A stretch of DNA of 33,493 nt from Clostridia bacterium (GTDB lineage Bacteria; Bacillota; Clostridia; Oscillospirales; Acutalibacteraceae), in NCBI GenBank assembly GCA_024404115.1, contig JAKSQM010000017.1, forward strand, positions 1-33,493, in the 5' to 3' direction. The translations under genes were made by a program, and so were the position numbers. The notes beneath the pieces were generated by a model that was given only the letters and a program-made list of their open reading frames with translations, had not been told where the DNA came from and ran no database searches. Positions 6,763-14,848 of this stretch are shown piece by piece (position 1 is the first letter of the stretch; each line of letters opens with the position of its first letter).

Positions 6763-8271
6763 TTATTTTATGAAGTTTTCAATAGCGGTCAGGTCAAGGA
6801 GCGATTTATCTTTGATAAATTCATAGAACGCTTTGACGATTTTCATATTGCCGCCAACGGAGTTGCTCTCTGCATTAAAGGGCATAACGGGGTCGTGAAC
6901 GCTCTGACGAAGTAAGAACCAGCCGTCGCCGTTTTCGCTGTCTGCTGAAACACGGATGCCGTCTCTGTTATCGTCTGCAATCTGCCAGCCTGCTTTGCCG
7001 TCAAAATACTCAACAAGCTCGTCGAGCACCTTTGCACCGTAATCTTTGAAATCATCACACTTGATGTTGAAGCGAAGCTCAATGGCCTCTTTTGGCTGCT
7101 TGAGAGTTGAAAGAATCTTCTGAATTGACTGAACACCGCCATTTTTTGCCATATAAATGACGATTTTAGTCATAAGATATGCGCCGTCATCAAGATAATA
7201 ATTCTCTTTAAATGCCGCATGACCTGATGTTTCCATTGCAAGGGGGCAGAATCTGCCTGCGTTATTCAGCTCAATCTGCTTGTTGATAACATTTTTGTAG
7301 CCTCTCTTGTAGCGGTAATGCTCACCGCCCATGGCTTCGATAAATTCACGCAAGCCGTCTGATGTTACAGAGTCGGTAACAATAACACCGCTCTGACCGT
7401 CAAGTGCAATTGCAGAAGCAAGTGCAACAAGGCTGTTGCGGTTAATCTCTTCACCATTTTTATCAACACAGCCTGCACGGTCAACATCTGTATCAAAAAT
7501 AATGCCTAAATCTGCAACTGCTTTAACTGTTGCGGCGCAAACACTTGCCATAGCATCTGCATTTTCGGGGTTGGGGATGTGGTTAGGGAACATTCCGTCA
7601 GGCTCAAGGAACTGACTGCCCTCAACATTTGCACCAAGGGGAGCAAGAACATTGTTTGCGTAAAATCCGCCAACACCGTTACCTGCATCAACAATGATTT
7701 TGTAGCCTTTAAGCGGCATTTCATAATCGTCCGCATTAACTCCGTCTTTAATCATCTTGCGAAGTGAAGCGGCATAATCTTTCATATAATCAACAGCTGT
7801 AACAAGTGAAAGGTCGGCTGTGATTTCGTCATTACGGCTCTCTGCCATAGTGAGGATTTCAGAAATATCCTCGCCCTCAAGACCGCCCTCGGGGGTGAAA
7901 AATTTAAGTCCGTTTCTTTCCCACGGGTGATGGCTGGCGGTTATCTGCACAGCACCGTCGCATTTAAGGTCAAGCACCGACATAAACATTGCAGGGGTGG
8001 AGGCAAGAGCGCAGTCAAACACGCTGACACCCTTTGATGTAAGGGCAGAAATAACAGCGGATTTTATTCTCTCTGCTGAAACTCTTGAATCATGACCTAC
8101 AGAAATTTTTAATTCACCGCAGGATTTACCTGTCTTTTTAGTAAGGAAATCTGCAAAAGAAAGGGTGATATTTTTTACTCTTTCATCACTTAAAAATAAA
8201 GGCTCGCTTTCAAATCCGTCTGCGGCAAAGCCTCTGATGTCTGTTCCGCTTTTTAATGCTTTGTAGCTCAT
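6763..8271 (-). CDS. Phosphomannomutase/phosphoglucomutase (alpha-D-phosphohexomutase)
   Basis: The enzyme (502 residues) interconverts hexose 1- and 6-phosphates, feeding nucleotide-sugar synthesis. Domain 1 carries the phosphoserine loop TASHHPWERNG with Ser113, domain 2 the magnesium loop DTDVDR (Asp260, 262, 264), domain 3 the sugar-binding METSGH, and domain 4 ends with the phosphate-binding region (around RVSADSENGDGWFLLRQSVHDP). TASHHP rather than TASHNP is a tolerated variant. It is the last gene of the minus-strand polA operon: its ATG overlaps the stop of the DUF2461 gene by 4 bases. Glucose or mannose preference cannot be read from sequence. Supply of activated sugars for the glycan genes in this window is a reasonable inference. 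Confidence 0.92.
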   Translation of the reverse strand: MSYKALKSGTDIRGFAADGFESEPLFLSDERVKNITLSFADFLTKKTGKSCGELKISVGHDSRVSAERIKSAVISALTSKGVSVFDCALASTPAMFMSVLDLKCDGAVQITASHHPWERNGLKFFTPEGGLEGEDISEILTMAESRNDEITADLSLVTAVDYMKDYAASLRKMIKDGVNADDYEMPLKGYKIIVDAGNGVGGFYANNVLAPLGANVEGSQFLEPDGMFPNHIPNPENADAMASVCAATVKAVADLGIIFDTDVDRAGCVDKNGEEINRNSLVALASAIALDGQSGVIVTDSVTSDGLREFIEAMGGEHYRYKRGYKNVINKQIELNNAGRFCPLAMETSGHAAFKENYYLDDGAYLMTKIVIYMAKNGGVQSIQKILSTLKQPKEAIELRFNIKCDDFKDYGAKVLDELVEYFDGKAGWQIADDNRDGIRVSADSENGDGWFLLRQSVHDPVMPFNAESNSVGGNMKIVKAFYEFIKDKSLLDLTAIENFIK

Positions 8272-8963
8272 AATTTTCCTCCTTGTGTTGCAACATATTC
8301 ATCTGAAATTTCTTTTAAAAATTTATACATTGGAGCAAGTGCCTTGTAAGCTTCTTCAAGCTCCTCGATAAGCTTTGGTGTGGTGAGCGTTTCAAAATCG
8401 TTCCTTGTAACCATAAAGCTAAGGTATTTAACATTATAATAAGGAAGCACAGCTGGCGACGGGTTGCCCGGCTTCGGCTTTTTGTAACATTCACCAGAAA
8501 AGGCTGCACCGATTTTTCTTGCACTTTTAACGGCATCTAAAAATTCCTGCTCACGCTCAATAAGATGACGGCGATAAATTGCCATCAGCGCAGGGGGCAT
8601 ATAAAATCCGCCAACACCGTATGAGAAAAATTCCTGCCTTACCTCAAACCACATACAGGGGTGAGTTTCCCACTCCTTTTTGGGGCGCATGAACATCACC
8701 CACAGATTATCTCTGTAAAGGTGCTTATCGTGAGTGTAGCGGTTATCCCGCCTTACTCTCGACACCATTCTGACAGGGTCAAGGTTCATCATATCGTCAA
8801 TCTCATACATAAGGGGTGATAACTCCCCTGCTATTTGACGCATGGGGATGATAACGCTCTTTTTTATTTCTTCTTTATGCTCCTCATAAAAAGGCTTGCT
8901 GTTTTCAAATCTATTCTGCGCAAGAAGCCACATTGCCTCTGCCGAAATTCCGTTAAAAGCCAT
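8268..8963 (-). CDS. DUF2461 family protein (TIGR02453-like)
   Basis: The 231-residue cytoplasmic protein has features I associate with DUF2461: an N-terminal NRFENSKPFYEEHKEE, then MYEIDD, RVRRDNRYTHDKHLYRDNLWVMF, a central FEVRQEFFSYGVGGFYMPPALMAIYR and a C-terminal KPKPGNP with helical tail. The biochemical function of the family is not established. Its ATG overlaps the stop of the upstream PLP-enzyme gene by one base (TAATG) and its stop overlaps the hexomutase start by four bases, so the three are translationally coupled. No signal peptide or membrane segment is seen. Confidence 0.75.
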   Translation of the reverse strand: MAFNGISAEAMWLLAQNRFENSKPFYEEHKEEIKKSVIIPMRQIAGELSPLMYEIDDMMNLDPVRMVSRVRRDNRYTHDKHLYRDNLWVMFMRPKKEWETHPCMWFEVRQEFFSYGVGGFYMPPALMAIYRRHLIEREQEFLDAVKSARKIGAAFSGECYKKPKPGNPSPAVLPYYNVKYLSFMVTRNDFETLTTPKLIEELEEAYKALAPMYKFLKEISDEYVATQGGKL

Positions 8964-10228
8964 TAAATCAATCCTTTTTCATACATTTGCTGTGCAGCAA
9001 GCATTACGCCTGTTTTGGCACTGTAAAAGTTGATGCCGCCCTGCATCCACACTGCATATGGTGGACGAAGCGGACCGTCTGCCGAAAGCTCAATTGATGA
9101 GCCGTTTGTGAATGCACCTGCCGCCATAATAACTTTATCATCATAACCGGGCATATCCCAAGGCTCAGGGGTAACAAATGCGTCGATTGGTGAGCCTTTC
9201 TGAAGTCCCTGACAGAAAGCGATAAGGTTATCGGCTGTCATAAGCTTGATTGTCTGCACAATATCGCATCTTTTATCTGTGCTTTTTGGCGATGTTTCAA
9301 AGCCAAACTCCTCAAAAAGTGAAGCGGCAAAAACGGCTGTTTTAAGAGCCTCTGCAACAACATTTGGTGCGCAGAAAATACCAAGGAAAAGCTCACGGCT
9401 CATGCCGAGGGTTGCGCCAACCTCTCTGCCAAGACCAGGGGTAGTCAGTCTGCCTGCACATTTTTCAACAAGGTCGTGTCTACCTGCGATGTATCCGCCT
9501 GTGCGTGCAATGCCTGCGCCTGCATTTTTAATAAGTGAGCCAGCAATAAGATCTGCACCAACCTGTGTTGGCTCTATTTTTTCAACAAATTCACCGTAGC
9601 AGTTATCAACAAAAACAATTGCGTTGCTGTTTTCTTTAACCACCTTGATGATTTCGCCAATCTCTTCACAAGAAAGGCTGGGGCGGGTTTCGTAACCCCT
9701 TGAACGCTGAATATAAACAACATTTATTGTGTCATCAAGTGCCGCTTTGATTGCGGGCAGGTCAGGCTTCTGATTTTCGTTAAGGTCAACCTGCTTGTAT
9801 TTTACACCAAAATCTGCAAGGGAGCCCATACCTTTGCCCTTGCCGTCAATGCCGATTGTAGAATGGATTGTGTCATAGGGAGTGCCTGTTACGCAAAGCA
9901 TTGTGTCCCCTGTGCGGAGGATGCCGAAAAGACCGACAGTGAGGGTGTGAGTTCCGCAGGTGAAATTGTGGCGGACAATGGAATCCTCTGCGCCAACAAT
10001 ATCTGCAAAAACCTCGTCAATTTTCTCTCGCCCTCTGTCCCCATAGCCGTAGCCAGTGGAGGCGGCAAACATACTTTCGCTTATGCCGTTTTTAACAAAA
10101 GCAGAAAGCACCTTTTGCTGATTGTATTCGTTGATTTCTTCAATTTCGCTGAATTTAGCCTCTGCCTTTTTCAGTGCGATTGATGAAGCAGTTTTAACTT
10201 TTTCACTTATTTTAAAAAATTCGTTCAT
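8963..10228 (-). CDS. Methionine gamma-lyase family PLP enzyme (YnbB / 'aluminum resistance protein' type)
   Basis: The protein has 421 residues. It is a fold type I PLP enzyme: substrate/cofactor residues include Asp208 in VFVDNCYGEF and the probable Schiff-base Lys234 in GSLIKNAGAG. The glycine-rich ASTGYGYGDRGREKID block and HNFTCGTHTL are typical of the YnbB group, annotated as Met gamma-lyase family or aluminium resistance proteins and common in Firmicutes. The true substrate is not known. The gene sits 15 bases after tsaD in the same operon with an AGGAAAAG site before its ATG. The product is presumed cytoplasmic. Confidence 0.85.
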   Translation of the reverse strand: MNEFFKISEKVKTASSIALKKAEAKFSEIEEINEYNQQKVLSAFVKNGISESMFAASTGYGYGDRGREKIDEVFADIVGAEDSIVRHNFTCGTHTLTVGLFGILRTGDTMLCVTGTPYDTIHSTIGIDGKGKGMGSLADFGVKYKQVDLNENQKPDLPAIKAALDDTINVVYIQRSRGYETRPSLSCEEIGEIIKVVKENSNAIVFVDNCYGEFVEKIEPTQVGADLIAGSLIKNAGAGIARTGGYIAGRHDLVEKCAGRLTTPGLGREVGATLGMSRELFLGIFCAPNVVAEALKTAVFAASLFEEFGFETSPKSTDKRCDIVQTIKLMTADNLIAFCQGLQKGSPIDAFVTPEPWDMPGYDDKVIMAAGAFTNGSSIELSADGPLRPPYAVWMQGGINFYSAKTGVMLAAQQMYEKGLI

Positions 10229-10243
10229 TTTCTTTTCCTCTTT

Positions 10244-11248
10244 TTATTCTATAGGCAGGCTGGCAACGGCATTGAGCGATAAATCTGCTGTGTTGCCGCT
10301 GATAAACTCAAAATATCCCTGTGAAGCGACCATTGCGCCGTTATCTCCGCAATATTTAAGCTCTGGGAAGTACAGCTCCCATCCACGCTTTTCGCAGGTT
10401 TCTGTCATTCTACGCCTTAAAACGGAGTTTGCAGAAACACCGCCTGCAAGTACGATTTTTTTGTAGCCTAAAGTTTCGGCGGCTTTTGCGGTGTTTTCAA
10501 TAAGGCAATCCACAACCGCATTTATATAGGAAGCACCAAGGTCGGGAATGCTGATCTCCTCGCCCTTCTGCTTCGCATTATTTATTGTGTTGAGGGCGGC
10601 AGTTTTAAGACCCGAAAAGCTGAAATCATATGGGGCATTATCAACCCTCGGATGTGGCATTTTGTATGCTTTGGGGTTGCCATCCTTTGCAACTCGGTCA
10701 AGATTCAGACCGCCAGGGTACGGAAGTCCCATAGCTCTTGCGGCTTTATCCATGGCTTCGCCTGCGGCATCGTCATGAGTGTAGCCGATAATTTTGTAAT
10801 CGGTATAATCCTTAACCTCAATAATATGGCTGTGTCCGCCACTTACAACAAGGCAAAGGAAAGGCGGTTTCAGCTCCTCAAAGGTTATGTAATTTGATGC
10901 GATATGTGAACGCAGGTGGTGAACAGGCACAAGAGGCTTGCCGCTTGCAAAAGAAAGTCCTTTTGCAAAGTTGACACCAACCAGAAGCGCACCAATAAGA
11001 CCGGGGGCATATGTTACGGCAATTGCATCAATATCTGAAAGGGTGCAGTTTGCATCACTCAAAGCCTCTTTAACAACACCGCTTATTGCCTCAGCGTGGC
11101 GGCGGGATGCGATTTCTGGCACAACTCCGCCATAGATTTTATGCTCCTCAACCTGTGAAGCAACCACATTTGAAAGAACAACTCTGCCGTTTTCAACAAC
11201 GGATGCGGCAGTTTCATCACAGGATGATTCAATTCCAAGTATTTTCAT
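10244..11248 (-). CDS. tsaD: tRNA N6-adenosine threonylcarbamoyltransferase TsaD
   Basis: TsaD, with TsaB and TsaE, transfers threonylcarbamoyl to A37 of ANN-decoding tRNAs. The 334-residue protein shows the universal start MKILGIESSCDETAASVV, GGVVPEIASRRHAEAI, the metal-binding histidines in VHHLRSHIASN, the ASKHA phosphate loop VSGGHSHI, and the C-terminal YCGDNGAM. ATG at 11248 is chosen because it gives the family N-terminus and follows GAGG by 9 bases; the in-frame GTG at 11263 is itself part of that ribosome site. The rimI-tsaD order is common in bacteria and is kept here, since the upstream gene ends with a RimI domain. tsaB and tsaE are not in the window. Confidence 0.95.
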   Translation of the reverse strand: MKILGIESSCDETAASVVENGRVVLSNVVASQVEEHKIYGGVVPEIASRRHAEAISGVVKEALSDANCTLSDIDAIAVTYAPGLIGALLVGVNFAKGLSFASGKPLVPVHHLRSHIASNYITFEELKPPFLCLVVSGGHSHIIEVKDYTDYKIIGYTHDDAAGEAMDKAARAMGLPYPGGLNLDRVAKDGNPKAYKMPHPRVDNAPYDFSFSGLKTAALNTINNAKQKGEEISIPDLGASYINAVVDCLIENTAKAAETLGYKKIVLAGGVSANSVLRRRMTETCEKRGWELYFPELKYCGDNGAMVASQGYFEFISGNTADLSLNAVASLPIE

Positions 11249-11266
11249 ATTGTATATCCTCACTAT

Positions 11267-11282
11267 ATCGAAATTTTTCGAT
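11267..11282. repeat. Palindromic site ATCGAA-N4-TTCGAT, copy 1
   Basis: The 6-bp arms are perfect inverted repeats around ATTT. It lies in the short gap between the fusion gene and tsaD and is identical over 20 bases to copy 2. It overlaps the fusion gene's last base only. Confidence 0.7.
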
Positions 11283-12133
11283 TAAATAAAATTCAAAGTC
11301 ATTATCAAGCCGTTTTCGGGCGGATTTGAATAGAAATTCTTTCGCTCGCCCACAAGCTGATACCCTCTTTTTTCATAAAGAGAAATGGCAGGGATGTTGC
11401 TTTTGCGCACCTCAAGGGAGATAAATTCGCAATTTCTCTCTTTTGCTCCCGTTTCAGCCGCCGCCATAAGACGCTCGGCAACTCCGTAGCCTCTGTATTT
11501 TTCACTTACAGCAATATTTGCAATATATGCCTCACCGTACACCTCGTGAACGCCAATATAGCCGATGATTTTTTCGCCCGAAACAGCCACAAGGAAGCGG
11601 GCAGTGTCATTGTGAAGCTCCGCTTCAATGGATTCTTTAGTCCACGGAACGGAGAAACATTCGTTTTCAATCAAAGAAATGCCGTCAATATGCTCCGCTT
11701 TAAAGGGAACAATCTCTGAAAAAAGAGCATCCGCAACAAAATTCAGTTCAGTATATATTTTTTCGGCACAAGCCTTATAAACCGACAAATCTCCACCGTA
11801 CGGGTCGGGGATTCCACCGCCAAAAACACGGATTTTTTTATCGGTAACACTGCGAAGCGCTCGTGCGTGAGCTTCTGTCATGCAAATAAACAGGTCTGTC
11901 TGCTCCACAAGGTAGTAGCTCAATTGGGTGCTTCTGTGGGAGCTGATATCTATATCGAAATTTTTCGATACTTCAACCGCTTCGTCCGTTGCAGTATCAC
12001 CGTCAAAGGCTGAAATTCCGCAGCTTCTGACCTCAATATCGTTGATATTGCGTGCTTCTACGATTTTTTTGAATATTCCCTCAGCCATTGGGCTTCGGCA
12101 GGTATTACCAGTGCAAACAAATGTAATATTCAA
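11282..12133 (-). CDS. Fusion: YwlE-like protein-arginine phosphatase + RimI N-acetyltransferase
   Basis: The protein is 283 residues. Residues 1-145 are a low-molecular-weight phosphatase domain: P-loop CTGNTCRS with Cys7, Arg13 and general acid Asp110 in DPYGG. Thr11 in the loop is the residue that marks YwlE-type phosphoarginine phosphatases rather than tyrosine phosphatases. Residues 146-283 are a GNAT domain of RimI type: NECFSVPW, YIANIAVSEKYRGYGVAERL for acetyl-CoA binding, and SLYEKRGYQ; RimI acetylates the N-terminus of ribosomal protein S18. The reading frame is continuous, so this is a real fusion unless the sequence has an error. Start is probably TTG at 12133, 8 bases after AAAGGG and 1 base after the polA stop; ATG at 12154 inside polA is the alternative. 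tsaD follows directly. Confidence 0.85.
   Translation of the reverse strand: MNITFVCTGNTCRSPMAEGIFKKIVEARNINDIEVRSCGISAFDGDTATDEAVEVSKNFDIDISSHRSTQLSYYLVEQTDLFICMTEAHARALRSVTDKKIRVFGGGIPDPYGGDLSVYKACAEKIYTELNFVADALFSEIVPFKAEHIDGISLIENECFSVPWTKESIEAELHNDTARFLVAVSGEKIIGYIGVHEVYGEAYIANIAVSEKYRGYGVAERLMAAAETGAKERNCEFISLEVRKSNIPAISLYEKRGYQLVGERKNFYSNPPENGLIMTLNFI
11954..11969. repeat. Palindromic site ATCGAA-N4-TTCGAT, copy 2
   Basis: It lies inside the phosphatase domain and encodes SKNFD on the minus strand. The 20-base block at 11950-11969 is identical to 11263-11282. Confidence 0.7.
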
Positions 12134-12134
12134 A

Positions 12135-14699
12135 TTATTCACCCTTTGCCTCATACCAATTTTGCCCCGAATGAGCGTCTGCAACAAGGCGAACTTTCAT
12201 CTGACAGGCATTTTCCATCTCTTCACAAACGATTTTCTGAACAAGCTCAACCTCGTTATCGGGAGCTTCAACAATAATTTCATCGTGAACCTGCATAATT
12301 ATCTCAGCTTTGAGCTTTTCTGCTTTAAGTCGCTCATAAACCTTTATCATAGCTATCTTAATTATATCTGCGGCAGTGCCCTGAATGGGCATATTGCGTG
12401 CAACACGCTCACCAAAAGAGCGCATATTGAAATTTGTCGAATTAAGCTCTGGCAGGTATCTTCTTCTACCGAAAATTGTCGATACATAGCCGTCCTGCTT
12501 GGCTTTTTCGGCTACGGACTTCATATATTCGTCGATTCCGCTATACAAAGAAAGGTAGCCTTTTATATAGGAATCCGCTTCTTTGCGGGTAACTTTTATA
12601 TCTTTTGCAAGGGAGAATGCGCCAATGCCGTAAACGATGCCAAAGTTGACCGCTTTCGCCTTGCTTCTCATGGCGGGTGTTACAAATTCCACAGGCATAT
12701 TGAAAACCTGCGCCGCCGTGATTGTGTGAATATCCGCATTGTTATTGAAAGCGTCAATCATCGCCTTATCGTCTGCAATATGGGCAAGCACACGAAGCTC
12801 AATCTGCGAATAGTCGCTGTCAACCAGCTTACTGCCCTCGGGAGCAGTGAAAAATTTGCGCATTTCCTTGCCAACAGTGGTGCGAACAGGTATATTCTGC
12901 AAATTCGGCTCTGCGGAAGAAATTCGCCCTGTTCTTGTTTCGGTCTGATTAAGAGTGGAACGGATTCTGCCATCGGGGGCAATTTCTTTCACAAGTCCCT
13001 CACAATAGGTGGATTTCAGCTTTGCAAGGGTGCGATATTCAAGCACGGAAGCCACAATTGGGTAAGAATCTGCAAGATCATCCAGTACATCGGCACTTGT
13101 GGAGTAGCCGCTTTTAGTCTTTTTCTTTGCAGGGAGCTTCAATTTTACAAAAAGAATTTCGCCAAGCTGTTTAGGCGAGTTGATGTTGAACTCCTCCCCT
13201 GCCAGCTCATAAATTTCATCACGAAGAGCGTTGATTTTTTGCTGAAGCTCCTCGCCGTAGTCGATAATTCCCTGTCTGTCAACCAAAAATCCCTTGACTT
13301 CCATTGAAGCCAACACCTTTGCAAAGGGAATTTCAATGTTCCAGAGAAGTTCCGCCTGCTGATTTTCTTCTATATTATAAAGAATTTTCTCCCACAAAGG
13401 CGGCATAGCGGCGGCTTCTTTTATTAAAGCGTCTTCACTTTCTGCCTTTGGAACAGGTGCAGAATATTCAAGTGCCAGCCTGCTTGGCAGATAATCGCTT
13501 GAAGTGGGGTTAAGCAAATAGCCTGCAAGCATGGTGTCATTTATCTTGCCTTTAAGCTCAAAACCGTGTCTGAATGCCCATTCATAAAGGAGCTTTACAT
13601 TATATACGGTCTTTTCAATTGATTCATCTAAAAATATCGATGAAAGTTCAGAAGCAAAAACAAAGCTTTCATTTTTAACAACAAATATCTTTTTGCCGTT
13701 ATTTATTATGGCTCTGACGATTTCGCCATCATCATAATCAAATATAAAATAGAGATTTTTTGCCTTTTCAACTTCTGAAAAAGAGTCAATTTCTGCAATC
13801 TCAATTGTTTCGTCAGATTCCTGTATTTCTGCAACAAAATTATCTGTGTTTAATCGAATTTTTTCGATAAGCTTAAACATTTCAAGGCTTGAAAGGATTT
13901 TAAGAGCCTCTCGCTCATCACCGCCATCAATCTTATACTGGTCAAAATCAAGGCAGATTGGAGCATCCAAACGAATTGTACCAAGGTCTTTGCTAAGGAA
14001 TGCAAGGTCTTTATTTGCAATAAGCTTTTCACGAAGCTTTTCTTTAACATCAATGGTGTCTATGTTATCGTATATATACTGTACGGTGCCAAATTTCTTA
14101 ATCAAATCACCTGCTGTTTTAGGTCCTACACCAGGGATACCAGGGATATTATCAGAGCTGTCGCCCTGCAAGGCTTTCAGTTCAATCATCTGATAAGGCT
14201 CAACGCCGTATTCATCGAATAATTTCGATTTATCAAAAACTACAGTCCCTTTTGATGTTGCAAGGAGCACTGTGCTGTTATCGCTTATAAGCTGAAGGCT
14301 GTCTCTGTCCCCTGTAGCGATAAAGCATTTATCATCACCTGTGCAGGCGTGGCTGATTGTGCCGAGGATATCGTCAGCCTCCCAACCCTCACACTCAACA
14401 ATTTTGTAGCCAAGGGCGGTAAGAAGTGATTTCAACACTGGCATCTGCTGGTGCAGTTCCTCAGGCATACCTTTTCTGCCCGCTTTGTATTCGCTATACA
14501 TCTTATGGCGGAATGTGGGCGCTTTCATATCAAACGCAACCGCAACCCTGTCGGGATTATATTCATTTTTAAGGCTCAGCAAAATATTCATGAAACCCTG
14601 AATGGCATTGGTGTATCTGCCATCCTTGGTTGTGAGAAGCTTGATGCCGTAAAAGGCACGGTTCACAATGCTGTTGCCGTCAATTACAAGAAATCGCAT
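12135..14699 (-). CDS. polA: DNA polymerase I
   Basis: The protein has 854 residues. The N-terminal 5' nuclease domain starts LVIDGNSIVNRAFYG and includes ECEGWEADDILGT, ATGDRDSLQL and DNIPGIPGVGPKTA. The middle 3'-5' exonuclease-like domain looks inactive: the first motif is FDYDDG instead of D-x-E and the second lacks the aspartate (NVKLLYEW), as in many Firmicutes. The polymerase domain is intact: DYSQIELRVLAHIADD (motif A), RSKAKAVNFGIVYG (motif B), MQVHDEIIVEAP (motif C). It repairs and matures lagging-strand DNA. ATG at 14699 gives the family start; an in-frame TTG at 14729 is less likely. It heads a six-gene minus-strand operon and its stop lies 1 base before the fusion gene's start. 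Confidence 0.96.
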   Translation of the reverse strand: MRFLVIDGNSIVNRAFYGIKLLTTKDGRYTNAIQGFMNILLSLKNEYNPDRVAVAFDMKAPTFRHKMYSEYKAGRKGMPEELHQQMPVLKSLLTALGYKIVECEGWEADDILGTISHACTGDDKCFIATGDRDSLQLISDNSTVLLATSKGTVVFDKSKLFDEYGVEPYQMIELKALQGDSSDNIPGIPGVGPKTAGDLIKKFGTVQYIYDNIDTIDVKEKLREKLIANKDLAFLSKDLGTIRLDAPICLDFDQYKIDGGDEREALKILSSLEMFKLIEKIRLNTDNFVAEIQESDETIEIAEIDSFSEVEKAKNLYFIFDYDDGEIVRAIINNGKKIFVVKNESFVFASELSSIFLDESIEKTVYNVKLLYEWAFRHGFELKGKINDTMLAGYLLNPTSSDYLPSRLALEYSAPVPKAESEDALIKEAAAMPPLWEKILYNIEENQQAELLWNIEIPFAKVLASMEVKGFLVDRQGIIDYGEELQQKINALRDEIYELAGEEFNINSPKQLGEILFVKLKLPAKKKTKSGYSTSADVLDDLADSYPIVASVLEYRTLAKLKSTYCEGLVKEIAPDGRIRSTLNQTETRTGRISSAEPNLQNIPVRTTVGKEMRKFFTAPEGSKLVDSDYSQIELRVLAHIADDKAMIDAFNNNADIHTITAAQVFNMPVEFVTPAMRSKAKAVNFGIVYGIGAFSLAKDIKVTRKEADSYIKGYLSLYSGIDEYMKSVAEKAKQDGYVSTIFGRRRYLPELNSTNFNMRSFGERVARNMPIQGTAADIIKIAMIKVYERLKAEKLKAEIIMQVHDEIIVEAPDNEVELVQKIVCEEMENACQMKVRLVADAHSGQNWYEAKGE
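13853..13868. repeat. Palindromic site ATCGAA-N4-TTCGAT, copy 3
   Basis: Spacer TTTT, inside polA. It is read as IEKIR on the minus strand, a different reading frame from copies 2 and 4, so the DNA rather than the protein is what is shared. Confidence 0.6.
14214..14229. repeat. Palindromic site ATCGAA-N4-TTCGAT, copy 4
   Basis: Spacer TAAT, inside the 5' nuclease part of polA, read as SKLFD on the minus strand. Confidence 0.6.
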
Positions 14700-14755
14700 A
14701 CTTTTTTCGTCCCTCTGCTCCGCAGGCAAAAGCGCAAACTGCGGCTATTTTCATT

Positions 14756-14764
14756 ATTATAACA
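14756..14764 (-). promoter_or_regulatory. Predicted extended -10 promoter of the polA operon
   Basis: On the minus strand TGTTATAAT is an extended -10 with perfect TATAAT, about 57 bases before the polA ATG. No good -35 box is seen. It is back-to-back with the dus promoter. Confidence 0.45.
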
Positions 14765-14769
14765 TATTT

Positions 14770-14799
14770 TTGACATTTGTGGTATATTTATGTTAAAAT
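14770..14799 (+). promoter_or_regulatory. Predicted promoter of the tRNA-dihydrouridine synthase gene
   Basis: TTGACA, 18 bases, TAAAAT, ending 49 bases before the ATG at 14849. Confidence 0.55.
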
Positions 14800-14848
14800 A
14801 TTTATGCAAAATTTAGGGCAATTTTTTGCCACGAAACAGAGTGATAAA

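Noticed and set aside
12469-12484. Fifth copy of the ATCGAA-N4-TTCGAT palindrome
   Set aside because: Two of the twelve arm positions differ, so it is mentioned as degenerate only and not counted.
11928-13307. A 459-codon open frame on the plus strand antisense to polA
   Set aside because: It lies inside the clearly real polA and phosphatase-RimI genes, has cysteine- and asparagine-rich low-quality sequence with no domain, and is explained by codon bias of the opposite strand.
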